In this document: positions 35,762 to 44,793 of the stretch, piece after piece | How positions within the stretch are numbered: the stretch's first letter is position 1 | How the letters are laid out: each line of letters starts with the position of its first letter | Assembly (NCBI GenBank): GCA_028284485.1 | Contig: JANQRQ010000339.1 | Location: 18,910-82,909 of the forward strand | Origin: Planctomycetaceae bacterium | Lineage (GTDB): Bacteria > Planctomycetota > Planctomycetia > Planctomycetales > Planctomycetaceae | Reading direction: 5' to 3' | DNA: 64,000 nt | Program-made: the position numbers and the translations under genes | The notes under the pieces: generated by a model | The model's input: only the letters and a program-made list of their open reading frames with translations | Database searches by the model: none | What the model was told of the DNA's origin: nothing

Positions 35762-36682
35762 TCATTTCCTGTCGTAAAACGTATCGTCCTCTCCGACGAA
35801 TCCTAGATGACGGCTTTTGTTCTCCAAAATCTGCTCCTGAGAAAACCAGACCGGCAGTTCGATCCAACTTCTCGTCTTCGTCTCCACATGCCCATCGACA
35901 AAGGCCACGTTCGCGGTCCCGTTGTGACGAAAATGAATGGTCGGCTGAGTTTTGCTCGGAGGCTCTAAGAGCCAATTCTCAACAAACGAAGGTTCTGGTA
36001 GCGACCATGTGTTGTAAATCGCGCTGTCGGCGAATGCGATTGTTTGTGACACCTGAGCCACATCGCGAAATGCATAAGTCGCCTGCTTCCCGCTGACCGC
36101 CACGTTCGGCCATTGCGAGTAGTCGTAAGTGGTCCCGGGCCCCAAGTAGTGACCGTTGTAACCATAGCCTGAGGCCATTTCACCGAACCGAACCAGCTCA
36201 ACTTGTCCTGGCCCGAAATTCGCACACTGGTAAGATGCACGATTGGCTTCCATGTAAGGGGCCAGCGGGCCCTCTTCAAAGTTTAGCTGCTTGTTCGGAT
36301 CGGTTTCGCCGTGATCGACGACTCCAAACCAATACTGAATCGTGCCGCGATCGCCACCGCCGCCAGTCTGCCGAGCCGTTTCGGTCGCGTCATCAATCTT
36401 ATACGGCACAAACGAACCGCGATACACATCGGAGTAATTGTGTAACGCGAGCATGAGTTGTCGCAGATTGTTGCGACATTCGGTGCGTCGTGCGGCCTCT
36501 CGAGCCTGTTGTACAGCGGGAAGCAACAGCGCAATGAGCGTCGCGATAATCGCAATCACGACCAACAGTTCGATCAGCGTGAAGCCGTTTGCAGCGAATC
36601 TTCTCCGCCTCTTGCGATCTAACGAAATAGGATTGGAATTGGACGTCGCCCGGCCGATCGCGAATTCTTGTGCATTCTGCAT
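35762..36682 (-). CDS. DUF1559 prepilin-like protein, first gene after cobalamin riboswitch
   Basis: 306 residues. A short basic leader ends in a type IV prepilin cleavage motif ([20 protein letters not shown]), followed by the DUF1559 body and the hallmark H-x9-DG ([12 protein letters not shown]) near the end. Such proteins are highly expanded in planctomycetes and probably form pseudopili or surface fibres after processing by a prepilin peptidase. ATG 36682 is chosen from GAGGA 7 bases upstream; the open frame reaches 36730. The nearest upstream element on this strand is a full cobalamin riboswitch, so its expression should fall when B12 is plentiful. That coupling is unusual for a DUF1559 gene. 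Confidence 0.88.
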   Translation of the reverse strand: MQNAQEFAIGRATSNSNPISLDRKRRRRFAANGFTLIELLVVIAIIATLIALLLPAVQQAREAARRTECRNNLRQLMLALHNYSDVYRGSFVPYKIDDATETARQTGGGGDRGTIQYWFGVVDHGETDPNKQLNFEEGPLAPYMEANRASYQCANFGPGQVELVRFGEMASGYGYNGHYLGPGTTYDYSQWPNVAVSGKQATYAFRDVAQVSQTIAFADSAIYNTWSLPEPSFVENWLLEPPSKTQPTIHFRHNGTANVAFVDGHVETKTRSWIELPVWFSQEQILENKSRHLGFVGEDDTFYDRK

Positions 36683-36947
36683 GACAAATCCTCGTTGTCT
36701 ACAGTGAGCAGTCCATCTGCTCAAAAACACAAACAGAGATCTCGCAGGAAAGAAATTTGCGCAGCACTCGGATGTGCTGAACGGTCACCGGTCCGTTGTT
36801 GCAGCATGGCGATTCCCGAAAACGGTAGGGACCACCGAGACAGAATCAACGGCTCAGCAATCGAGCACAAGCAGTAGCGCGAAGCACGCGCACGCCGAAA
36901 GCAAGCAACGTCTTTTCTCCGAAAGATCCGTTTGCAAAACCGACAAC

Positions 36948-37105
36948 TGGGCAGGTCTTCTGACTTACGGATCGATCTACTGGCTGCACCTTCCCGTGGT
37001 CGCGCTTGGCGTGACTGCACAGTGGCTTTTGCAGCGTTCGTCCCCGATTACAGCGGCGGGACCGCAACGGATTTGCACCGTTTTCCCTATTCTTCCACCG
37101 AAACA
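36948..37105 (-). promoter_or_regulatory. Cobalamin (B12) riboswitch
   Basis: Read on the minus strand, the element contains the full set of conserved blocks in order: AATAGGGAA, CGGTGCAAATCCG, GCGGTCCCGCCGCTGTAA, GGGGACGAA, GCCACTG (the B12 box region), CGGGAAGG, then CCGTAAGTCAGAAGACCTGCC. This is the classical adenosylcobalamin aptamer. The ends are approximate. The first downstream start codon on this strand is the DUF1559 gene, ~265 bases away. The leader has small hairpins (36762-36779 and 36706-36722, the latter ~25 bases before the start) but no T-tract terminator, so control may be at translation or through a longer structure. Confidence 0.95.
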
Positions 37106-37440
37106 CAATTTTCGGCGGACACCCATGTCGAGCATCATGCTAACAGCGGCCGTCACGTTGTCAATCACTAGGTGAAAGATTTCCAGTTTCGGTCTGTTTT
37201 CGCGAATGTTGGCGGGATGAAATATCGAATGGAAATGATGCGCGAGTGATTCTCACGACTGAAATCGGAATTCTGGGGAATTCGCATGTTGCGGCAATGT
37301 GAATCAATCGCGTGTTGGGCATCATCGAAACAGTTGACGTTGCAGCAACTGCGGTTTCCAATCTTGGTACGCCGACGCAATACGACGCGTATGCAATGCA
37401 GAATTCCAATCAATAATTGTCACCTTAAGAGAATCGATCT
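37106..37440. other. Divergent promoter region, riboswitch operon and SDR gene
   Basis: 335 bases upstream of both the minus-strand riboswitch and the plus-strand SDR gene. A short inverted repeat CCGAAA/TTTCGG (around 37098-37115) lies at the riboswitch 5' edge. No gene was recognised. Confidence 0.4.
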
Positions 37441-38169
37441 ATGCCACAGTCACTTGCCGGAAAAGTCGCCGTCGTAGTTGGTGCTTCTAGCGGAATGGGG
37501 CGCGAGACAGTCAAACAATTAGCGGCAGCCGGCGCGAACGTGATGGCAGCCGCTCGACGGGAAAGCCGACTATCGGAACTCAAACAAGAGGTATTGTCAT
37601 CGGGTGGCTCAATCGATGTTTGCGTAGCAGACGTTACGCAACAGCAGGATGTCCATGAGTTGATTGCCAATACACACGATACTTTCGGAACCGTTGATCT
37701 CCTGGTTTATGCCACGGCGACAAATATTCCGGCACGAGATTTGAAAAACCTGACTCCCGAGACATGGCAGATGATGCTTTCCACAAATCTGACCGGGGCT
37801 TTCTGGTGTACCCGCGAGGTCTTGCCGGTGATGCGATCTTCCGGCGGTGGCCTGATCATTTACATTTCGTCTGCAGCCGTGCAAATGCCTGATGTTTCCG
37901 GAGTGTCGTATCAAGCGAGTAAACACGGACTTTCGGGCCTGGCACATGGAACTCGTGCTGAAGAAAAGGAAAACGGCATTCGAACTTCGGTCATCTTCCC
38001 CGGTCTTTGCGATACGGAAATCATCAAGCAGCGTCCGACGCCGACTCCCCAAGAGGTTCTCGACAAGGCATTGCAGCCGACGGATGTGGCTGAGGCGGTC
38101 CTGTTCATTGCCAGCCTCGATTCCCGCGCCGTCGTCCCCGAGTTGCAGTTGATCCCGTCGCGGATTTGA
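37441..38169 (+). CDS. Short-chain dehydrogenase/reductase
   Basis: 242 residues, classical SDR size. It has the nucleotide-binding motif GASSGMGR, a VADVT acidic-residue motif, an ATATN segment at the usual NNAG position, the catalytic Ser (YISSAA) and YxxxK (YQASK). It would oxidise or reduce an alcohol/ketone with NAD(P)H; the basic AARRES after strand 2 suggests NADP(H). It is not in an obvious pathway context, being divergent from the B12 riboswitch and convergent with sua5. The substrate cannot be assigned. Confidence 0.88.
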   Translation: MPQSLAGKVAVVVGASSGMGRETVKQLAAAGANVMAAARRESRLSELKQEVLSSGGSIDVCVADVTQQQDVHELIANTHDTFGTVDLLVYATATNIPARDLKNLTPETWQMMLSTNLTGAFWCTREVLPVMRSSGGGLIIYISSAAVQMPDVSGVSYQASKHGLSGLAHGTRAEEKENGIRTSVIFPGLCDTEIIKQRPTPTPQEVLDKALQPTDVAEAVLFIASLDSRAVVPELQLIPSRI

Positions 38170-38188
38170 GACTGCCGGTCGGCGCCGC

Positions 38189-39154
38189 TTAACGATGAGC
38201 AGCCCGGTCGAGTCGATCGTTCAGCGCACGACCAAGTCCGTGATTCGGAAATCGACACGCCACGATCAGGTCGAGTCCAGCCGCATCGAGACGACGCATC
38301 GCTGCGAAGAAGTTCGCTGCGGCTTCTTGCAAATCAGCCGTTTGCGAAAGAATTTCGATGACCTCGAAATCCGGCAGATTGGGCTGCGGGGCAAATCCAA
38401 GGAAACCTGTTCGCCGATCGAAGGAAACGTCCTCGAGCGATTCCACAATTCGTAACGGAGTGCTTGGAGAATAATGCCGTTTCAACATTCCCGGCGAAGT
38501 TTGTGGTTCGGCAGATTCCGCAGCATTGGGAGACATCAGCTCAACGCGGCCGCAAATCTGCTCGATGGCTTCCAGGGGAATTCCCCCTGGGCGTAATAAA
38601 GTCGGCGTATCACCGGTGGCATCAATTACGGTCGACTCAATTCCCACAGCGCACGGCCCACCATCGAGAATCAGATCGATTTGATCACCCAGTTGCTCGG
38701 CCACATGCTCGGCAGACGTGGGGCTAAGTCGCCCAAATTTGTTCGCGCTCGGCGCTGCAACGGGGCAGTTGGCTTGAAGAATCAATTCCCGCGCAACGGA
38801 ATGCGCTGGTTGCCGGATGGCAACGGTCGGTAAACCCGATGTCGCTAAATCGGGCACTTGAGGCAGCTTTGCCACAACAAGAGTCAGAGGCCCAGGCCAG
38901 AATTCATCGGCCAGTTTTTGGGCGTGCGGCGGGAGATCGACCGCCAACCGGTCGACCCAATCCACGTGTGCAATATGGACAATCAGAGGATCGAAGTGTG
39001 GCCGGTTTTTGACGGCGAAAACTCTGGCCAAGGCCGATTCGTTAAAAACATCCGCACCGAGGCCGTACACTGTTTCGGTTGCAAACGCCACTAGTTGGCC
39101 ACCGGCCAGCGCGTCGGCAGCCCGAGCAATGTCGGTAGTAATGTCACAATTCAC
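38189..39154 (-). CDS. tsaC: Threonylcarbamoyl-AMP synthase (Sua5/YrdC/YwlC)
   Basis: 321 residues: an N-terminal YrdC domain plus a C-terminal Sua5 domain. The active-site motifs are intact: FATETVYGLGADV, KNRPHFDPLIVH (KxRP) and APSANKFGRLSPT. The enzyme makes threonylcarbamoyl-AMP from Thr, bicarbonate and ATP for the t6A37 modification of tRNAs reading ANN codons. It is the complete copy in the window; the second YrdC-like domain at 62.2 kb is degenerate. Confidence 0.93.
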   Translation of the reverse strand: MNCDITTDIARAADALAGGQLVAFATETVYGLGADVFNESALARVFAVKNRPHFDPLIVHIAHVDWVDRLAVDLPPHAQKLADEFWPGPLTLVVAKLPQVPDLATSGLPTVAIRQPAHSVARELILQANCPVAAPSANKFGRLSPTSAEHVAEQLGDQIDLILDGGPCAVGIESTVIDATGDTPTLLRPGGIPLEAIEQICGRVELMSPNAAESAEPQTSPGMLKRHYSPSTPLRIVESLEDVSFDRRTGFLGFAPQPNLPDFEVIEILSQTADLQEAAANFFAAMRRLDAAGLDLIVACRFPNHGLGRALNDRLDRAAHR

Positions 39155-39258
39155 GACGATACGCCTAGATCGATTCGAAAGGAATCAGTGTATCACCGTC
39201 GTCGACACAATCCGAGCCGAGCGAGATGGGACATAGCCGGCACGAATGGCGATTGTGA

Positions 39259-40311
39259 CTATCTGCCCTGCACGGTATTGCCCATCGCGCGTTTTTGGTT
39301 CCGCATCTGCTCGAGCTGCAGGGGCGTCATCGACGAATTGCTTGCCTCGCTGCCGTTCGCCGAAGATTCACTAGGTTTCATATCGGCATCCGACTGCGGA
39401 AGTGCAGATTGCCGGGCGTTCCAAGAGCGTGTGGCCGTATGTCCGGCCGACTGCACGGCGGTGCGCCATTTCGGGTCGGGAGCTTGCAAGTTCCCAGTCT
39501 GCGTATGCTGCGATTGAATAATCTGTTGCCGTTCGCCCTGAATCTGTACACGCCCGGCCATGTGATCGGTCGAGGGTAAAGCGTCGGCCGGCTTTCCGGT
39601 TCGAGCGGCGATTTGTTGACGTGTATCTTCCAGCCAAATCTGCGCTGCTTCGAGATCGGGACGTTGTTCCACTGCGATGGCGAATTCACGTTCGCTCTCG
39701 GGCAGCCGTCCTTGCTTGTGAAGAATCAAGCCGATGTTGTAATGAGCTTGGGCCTCACCGACTGTTTTGACAAAATGCGGCATGGCGCCGGCAATATCTC
39801 CTGAGGTCGCCTGTGCGACTGCCAGGTGATAACGAATCTCTGGATCCCCGGGTGCAGCAAGAGCCGCCCGGTTCAACAATTCAATCGATTGGTTCCAATT
39901 CTCGACCGAGGCAAAATACTGCCCCGCGTTATCGAGAACTTGCGGATCGTTCGGAGCCATTGCTAGAGCACGCCGAAAACCGGTTTCTGCGGCCGAGTGA
40001 CGACCGGCGAGCTGATCAATTCTCGCCAATCCAAGAATGGCCTCAACGGAATTCGGTTGTTCATCCAACACAAACTCATACGACTCCCGTGCATCGACCA
40101 AATTCCCTAGATGTTCGGAAAGCTTGGCATAGGAAAGATGAACGGCAGCCGGATTCTTGAGGTCTTGCTTTGCCTTGACGAACTTGTCCGGCTCCGAGCC
40201 CCCTCCCAGTCGACTCCAGAACGGGGTCTCGCGCGACGTCGAGCAGCCGGCAGCACTAATGACAATAGAGACAACCAGAAGAAAGGCCGACTTCGAATTC
40301 TGCCTGGGCAC
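39259..40311 (-). CDS. TPR-repeat lipoprotein
   Basis: 350 residues from GTG 40311, with GGAGG 6 bases upstream. The signal peptide ends in SAAGC, so it is a lipoprotein. About five TPR units follow (AKLSEHLGNLVDARESYEFV, LGLARIDQLAGRHSAAETGF, AHYNIGLILHKQGRLPESER), then a disordered Gln/Ser-rich tail of ~110 residues. It is probably a scaffold in the periplasm or at a membrane face. It lies 125 bases downstream of the AAA+ ATPase gene on the same strand and may be co-expressed with it. Confidence 0.82.
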   Translation of the reverse strand: MPRQNSKSAFLLVVSIVISAAGCSTSRETPFWSRLGGGSEPDKFVKAKQDLKNPAAVHLSYAKLSEHLGNLVDARESYEFVLDEQPNSVEAILGLARIDQLAGRHSAAETGFRRALAMAPNDPQVLDNAGQYFASVENWNQSIELLNRAALAAPGDPEIRYHLAVAQATSGDIAGAMPHFVKTVGEAQAHYNIGLILHKQGRLPESEREFAIAVEQRPDLEAAQIWLEDTRQQIAARTGKPADALPSTDHMAGRVQIQGERQQIIQSQHTQTGNLQAPDPKWRTAVQSAGHTATRSWNARQSALPQSDADMKPSESSANGSEASNSSMTPLQLEQMRNQKRAMGNTVQGR

Positions 40312-40436
40312 GCCGCACCTCCGTGTGGATCCTTGCGCATCAGATAGGCGTGAAGCTTCTGAGGCAGTTCAAGTCGCAGGAGGCTTGGAATGACGTCGTC
40401 GTGCGGTCCGACAAAAGGGATTTGGCGACGATGAGA

Positions 40437-41936
40437 TCAAAGCTGACAAAAGAAGCGTTCCGTCGCCTCAGCAATAATCTCTTCAGAAAGCTTCACTTCC
40501 TGCTTCCTAAATCGGCAGATGGAACGGACGATCTCTAGTAAATCTCGCGGGTCGCTTGATCTGGGGGGTTTACCCTGGTCATAAAAAGTTGAATATAGGT
40601 AATCTACAGACCGTGGGTTAAATTCGATCCCGCGTTGGCGACAGCAGAACTCAAAGATTTCAGCATAAAGATCTCGCGACGGGGACCCAATTTTTATCTT
40701 GTGCCGGATTCGTCGCAAGAACGCTTCGTCAACCAGTTCGCGCGGATCCAAGTTGGTCGAGAAGATGATCAATTGCTCGAACGGCACTGAGAATTTCTTC
40801 CCGGTTGCCAGTGTCAGGAAATCGATCCCCTCTTCCAGCGGCAAGATCCACCGGTTGAGCAAGTCCCGAGGGCTGACGATTTGACGCCCAAAATCGTCAA
40901 TTAAGAAGACACCACCGTTGGCTTTGATGTGAAGCGGGGCCGTATAGAAGTTACTCGTCTTGTTGTACCGCAAATCGAGCATATCCAGAGTCAACTCGCC
41001 GCCGGTAATGACAACTGGTCTTCGGACACGTCGCCAACGCAGGTCGGGCAGATCCTTTTGCATGCGTTGCTGCGCTTCACCCATTGTCCGCATTGATTCC
41101 AATCCAATGCCACCAGCGCGCAATTCGGCGTCATCGGTCGTTCGGTGAATCGTGGGATCAAAAACGGTGACGATGTTGTTTTCGGTATGGATGGCGTAGG
41201 GAACGTAGATCTCGCCGCCATGATTGTTCAAAAATGCCCCCAGCCCTTTGGCAATCATCGTTTTGCCGTTTCCGGGTGGACCGTAAATGAAGATCGATTT
41301 TCCACTGCAGACAGCCGGCCCCAGTTCTTCCAGCAAGTTGGGACGAATGATGAGGTCGTGAAATGCTTCCTGCAGGGACTGTGGGTCACAATCGAGTCCC
41401 GAGACAGACTGGCGGCGACATTGTTCCACGTAAGCGTCGAGCGGCACTGGGGCCGGACCGACGTAGCGGCACTGTTCAAAGGCTTCGCGGGCACGAACGC
41501 GGCCCAACTCGGTAAGGTTAAATCGATACGAAGCACTCCCGATGATTTCACCCGATGCAACTTCGATGCATTTCTCGTCCTTGAGGAACTGCAGGGACTC
41601 TTCGATAACTTTGAATGGGAGCCGCGCATTCCGAGCAAAGTCGATCCCCATCAAGCTGCCGTGCAGGTACAGCTGCTTCAGGACCAAGTCGCAGATTTGC
41701 ATCAATGTCAACCCTGTTTGATCGAGGGTCAACGGGCTATGTGGTTGCGGTGGTGTGATCATCGTTGCCGGCGTGACGCCGACAGCTTGAGGGCGAATCC
41801 GCTGGGATGCCGCGGGATCGTGACCAAACAGATCGGAATACAAATCCGACGAGCCCTGCGATGAGGGGGCCGATTGTCCGCTGGGCGGCAAGCTGTGATC
41901 GGCATTGGGTTCGAGCGGATTGCGACTATCGATCAT
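40437..41936 (-). CDS. Planctomycete AAA+ ATPase
   Basis: 499 residues from ATG 41936. A disordered N-terminus is followed by a winged-helix-like region (about 75-150), then an AAA+ domain with Walker A GPPGNGKT (219-226) and Walker B GVFLIDDFG (342-350), sensor 1 (IIFSTNLDP) and an Arg-finger-like RRIRHKI. A C-terminal helical lid follows. The family is well represented in planctomycetes, and similar ATPases have been annotated as gene-secretion-A-like, but its role is unknown. It is flanked on the same strand by a secreted protein and a TPR lipoprotein, suggesting an envelope-related remodeling function. Confidence 0.82.
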   Translation of the reverse strand: MIDSRNPLEPNADHSLPPSGQSAPSSQGSSDLYSDLFGHDPAASQRIRPQAVGVTPATMITPPQPHSPLTLDQTGLTLMQICDLVLKQLYLHGSLMGIDFARNARLPFKVIEESLQFLKDEKCIEVASGEIIGSASYRFNLTELGRVRAREAFEQCRYVGPAPVPLDAYVEQCRRQSVSGLDCDPQSLQEAFHDLIIRPNLLEELGPAVCSGKSIFIYGPPGNGKTMIAKGLGAFLNNHGGEIYVPYAIHTENNIVTVFDPTIHRTTDDAELRAGGIGLESMRTMGEAQQRMQKDLPDLRWRRVRRPVVITGGELTLDMLDLRYNKTSNFYTAPLHIKANGGVFLIDDFGRQIVSPRDLLNRWILPLEEGIDFLTLATGKKFSVPFEQLIIFSTNLDPRELVDEAFLRRIRHKIKIGSPSRDLYAEIFEFCCRQRGIEFNPRSVDYLYSTFYDQGKPPRSSDPRDLLEIVRSICRFRKQEVKLSEEIIAEATERFFCQL

Positions 41937-42080
41937 GGTCCGTTCCAATGACGCCGAATGAGGGGGGGTTACGAGTCGATTCCGACGAATGTCGAGGTCG
42001 CGAATCAACAGGTGAGTGACACCGAAGGTGCCCTTTCTCTCATACAGGTCGATTCAGGACTTCGCTGTGGTCGATCTTTC

Positions 42081-42779
42081 CTATGGTCCAACGGCTGTCG
42101 GTGCCGCGTACTCAATTCTCGGAATCGGTTGCGAATCGAGTTCGGCCCGGCGGATGGCATCAATTTCGTTAGTGGGTCGCGTTAGCGGAGTCGAGACTCG
42201 GAGCAAGATTGGCGGGAGATTGCCATCCCCAACAATCTTTGCAGACTCTGCTTGCACACTCGCCAACCTGACATCATTGATATGCGAATCGACAGCTTGT
42301 TGCACGAACACGGTCCGATGTTCCACAGGGGCCTTCAACAAGATCCACTGCAGTTTCATCACACCCGCGTGGTTCACGAGTTGCGTTTCGGGATCGAAGT
42401 GGTAGTCATAAAGTGTCGTTTCCGCGACCCAGCCACTATGGGTCTGCAGATAGGAAAGCGACCGAATGTAGCATCGATCCTGCTCGACATAAGGGTAAGG
42501 CCAATAATGGGCACCATGATATCGATGAACGATCTTTTGCTCTGGCCCAACCGGCCGCGGATACGGTGGCCACTGCTTCCCGTATTTGTAGAGTTGCCGA
42601 GTACCAGCCGGATCGGACGCATACATGGCCCACTTGGCTTCGCGTTCGCATCGAATGCGGGCTCGTCGTTCAGCGCTGAACCATGGAAAATCAGCGTGCG
42701 CGAGTCGCGGGAGAAAGAATGTTGATAACAATAACATTGTCACCCATGAAACACGCCCGAAATTTTGAAACTTGGGCAT
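42081..42779 (-). CDS. Secreted protein of unknown function with WPYPY motif
   Basis: 232 residues from ATG 42779, preceded by a GGGGGAG box. Signal peptide (SWVTMLLLSTFFLPRLAHA) with cleavage before DFPWF. The mature protein is rich in Tyr, Pro and Trp, with GKQWPPYPRPVGPEQKI and HYWPYPYVEQDRCYIRS as the most striking segments; the latter half is beta-rich (VAETTLYDYHFDPETQLVNH). It resembles a secreted planctomycete family without known function. It precedes the AAA+ ATPase gene by ~145 bases. Confidence 0.7.
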   Translation of the reverse strand: MPKFQNFGRVSWVTMLLLSTFFLPRLAHADFPWFSAERRARIRCEREAKWAMYASDPAGTRQLYKYGKQWPPYPRPVGPEQKIVHRYHGAHYWPYPYVEQDRCYIRSLSYLQTHSGWVAETTLYDYHFDPETQLVNHAGVMKLQWILLKAPVEHRTVFVQQAVDSHINDVRLASVQAESAKIVGDGNLPPILLRVSTPLTRPTNEIDAIRRAELDSQPIPRIEYAAPTAVGP

Positions 42780-43045
42780 CGTACCGTCTCCCCCCTCGTC
42801 CTTTCGGTCGTTCGTCTTCCTTCCGCCGAAACATCGCCGACTCAGGAAACTCAAGGCGGCCTCACCTGACTCGTGCGCGAAGAATCCGTGACTTCACGAA
42901 TCCCAGCCGGGCGGACTCCGGCAATTTCTGCCGATCATAAGTCCAGCAACGAACTGGTGCGTCGACAAGGCCCGTTTTGTTATCGGCATCCGGAAGGCGC
43001 GGTCATAACGGGAAAACCGAATCTGACGCATGACCGAAGGAGAGA

Positions 43046-43354
43046 TCAGGGCAATTCGACAAAAATCTCGTCGCCTTCGAGTTGAACTGGATAACAAGGG
43101 TGCTGAATTGTCGGACTCAAGCAGTGGGCCCCGGTCGTCACGTCAAACTGCCAACCATGCCACGGACAAGTGATAACGTCGCCTTGAAGGTCCCCTTTCC
43201 CAAGTGGCCCCCCGGCGTGAGGACAGACACCATCCATTGCGTAGACCCGGCCCTCGACGTTAAACAACGCAACGACATGGTCTTGAATCGTTACCTCGAG
43301 GCATCCTCCGGGCGGGAGTTCGTCGATGGACGCAGCGCGGACGGCATTCGGCAT
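43046..43354 (-). CDS. Rieske [2Fe-2S] ferredoxin
   Basis: 102 residues. Cluster ligands are C-x-H (CPHAGGPLG) and C-x2-H (CPWHGWQF), 18-19 residues apart, as in bacterial Rieske-type ferredoxins of aromatic dioxygenase and NirD/biphenyl types. No membrane anchor is present, so it is soluble. It would carry electrons to an oxygenase or reductase that is not encoded nearby. GAAGG lies ~9 bases before ATG 43354. Confidence 0.92.
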   Translation of the reverse strand: MPNAVRAASIDELPPGGCLEVTIQDHVVALFNVEGRVYAMDGVCPHAGGPLGKGDLQGDVITCPWHGWQFDVTTGAHCLSPTIQHPCYPVQLEGDEIFVELP

Positions 43355-43580
43355 GAAATTAAACCTTCATTCGATGTCGGAACATTCGTGTGTTCCCTAC
43401 AAATCTGAGACGTCCCGGACAATTCGGCGCATCAGCGGTGATGGCGATGCCATCGTTTCTGTATGGCAAATCCCTATCGGACCAAACTGTGGCGCGAAAA
43501 ATGGAACTCGTTCCTTCATTGATCTCTACCATTAGCCGTCGGTATGGCAAGTGATCAATACGAAATGACGACTGCCATTG

Positions 43581-44546
43581 TCAACTGGCCTTTCGCCTCC
43601 GTTCGAACTGCTGCAACTGCCGTGGTTGCGGTTTGGTTTTCCAACGCCGATGCAACCAAAAATACTGCTCTGGCGAACGGCGGATGACCCGCTCTAATGC
43701 GGCAGTGAATTGCTGAGTCACCGCGTCAACGTCCTTGTCGAACTGCGGCGCCAGCGGATCGATCACTTCTTCGCAGCCGACTTCAAAGCGAAACCATTGC
43801 TGTTTGAAAAAGTCGTCTGGCAGTCTGCGCGCGTAACCAACGCACAGAATCGCCCGATGTTGCATGGCCAATAATGCAACAGATTTCACCGTGGAAGCCG
43901 GCTGGCCGAAGAACTCCACAAACGTCCCACGGTGTCCGGCATCTTGGTCTCCCAGGAGTGCGACATGTCCGCTATGCGTCAAGATGCGTTCGATACGGTC
44001 GAAATGACCCTTTTTGGAGAGAAGGCGGTTTCCAGTAACCTGCCGGAAGCCACGGATCCACTCATGCAAATAGGGATTATCGAAGTCGCGAGCGATCACT
44101 CCCATTGGAAAACCAAATAACCCAAACACCGAAACGGCCATTTCCCAGTTCCCGAAGTGACCACTGATAAGAATGACAGGGCGCCCCGAGCACATCGCGT
44201 TGACCACAGCCGCGTCATTCGACAACACGGCGATGTCATGGACCTGCATGTGGTGAAACTTTCGTGGGAGTTGAGCCACTTCGATAATGACCCGCATCAA
44301 GTGGATCCACATTTGAAAGATCAGCCGGTCTGCCTGCTCGTCGGTCAACGATTCGCCGAATGCGGCTCGCAAGTTTTGCCTGGCGACGTGATACCGGTTT
44401 ATCTTTTTCGGCAGGACGTAGAAAAAGAACGAGGCCAAAAACTTGGCGACGTTCACACTCTGCCTTGGCGAAAGCGCTTGGAGGAAACAGACAACGCTTC
44501 GGAAGAAGAGGTATTCCGAACGATGCCTGAACCCGCGCCAACTCAT
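43581..44546 (-). CDS. LpxL/HtrB-family lysophospholipid/lipid A acyltransferase
   Basis: 321 residues from ATG 44546 (GGAG 10 bases upstream). A membrane-associated N-terminus (YLFFRSVVCFLQALSP, FLASFFFYVLP) is followed by the HxxxxD/E-type motif SGHFGNWE and LGDQDAG. The C-terminal YFWLHRRWKTKP is the family signature. Such enzymes add secondary acyl chains to lipid A precursors, consistent with a Gram-negative-type outer membrane. The acyl donor and exact acceptor are not determined. It is followed by the Rieske gene 226 bases away. Confidence 0.9.
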   Translation of the reverse strand: MSWRGFRHRSEYLFFRSVVCFLQALSPRQSVNVAKFLASFFFYVLPKKINRYHVARQNLRAAFGESLTDEQADRLIFQMWIHLMRVIIEVAQLPRKFHHMQVHDIAVLSNDAAVVNAMCSGRPVILISGHFGNWEMAVSVFGLFGFPMGVIARDFDNPYLHEWIRGFRQVTGNRLLSKKGHFDRIERILTHSGHVALLGDQDAGHRGTFVEFFGQPASTVKSVALLAMQHRAILCVGYARRLPDDFFKQQWFRFEVGCEEVIDPLAPQFDKDVDAVTQQFTAALERVIRRSPEQYFWLHRRWKTKPQPRQLQQFERRRKAS

Positions 44547-44793
44547 GAGACGGTCACTCCATTGACCAACAAAAATCGATTCACCCACACGGACCGGGTC
44601 CGCACTTACCCTAATGATTCTCGCTGAGAGGCTTCAATTGGTCAACAATTTTTCAAATTTCGGCGGCGAATCTGCAGTCGCCGCGAGCTCGCCTATTCGA
44701 TTCTTGGGCCATTTCGCGATATCTCGCTACTGCGGCGGATCGCGTGTATTCATCAGCTTCAATGGAAATCGACAAGCACAACCGTTGGGATTG

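Noticed and set aside
41145..41864. 239-codon open frame antisense to the AAA+ ATPase
   Set aside because: The ATPase strand has Walker motifs and a good start; the antisense frame has neither domain nor start signal.
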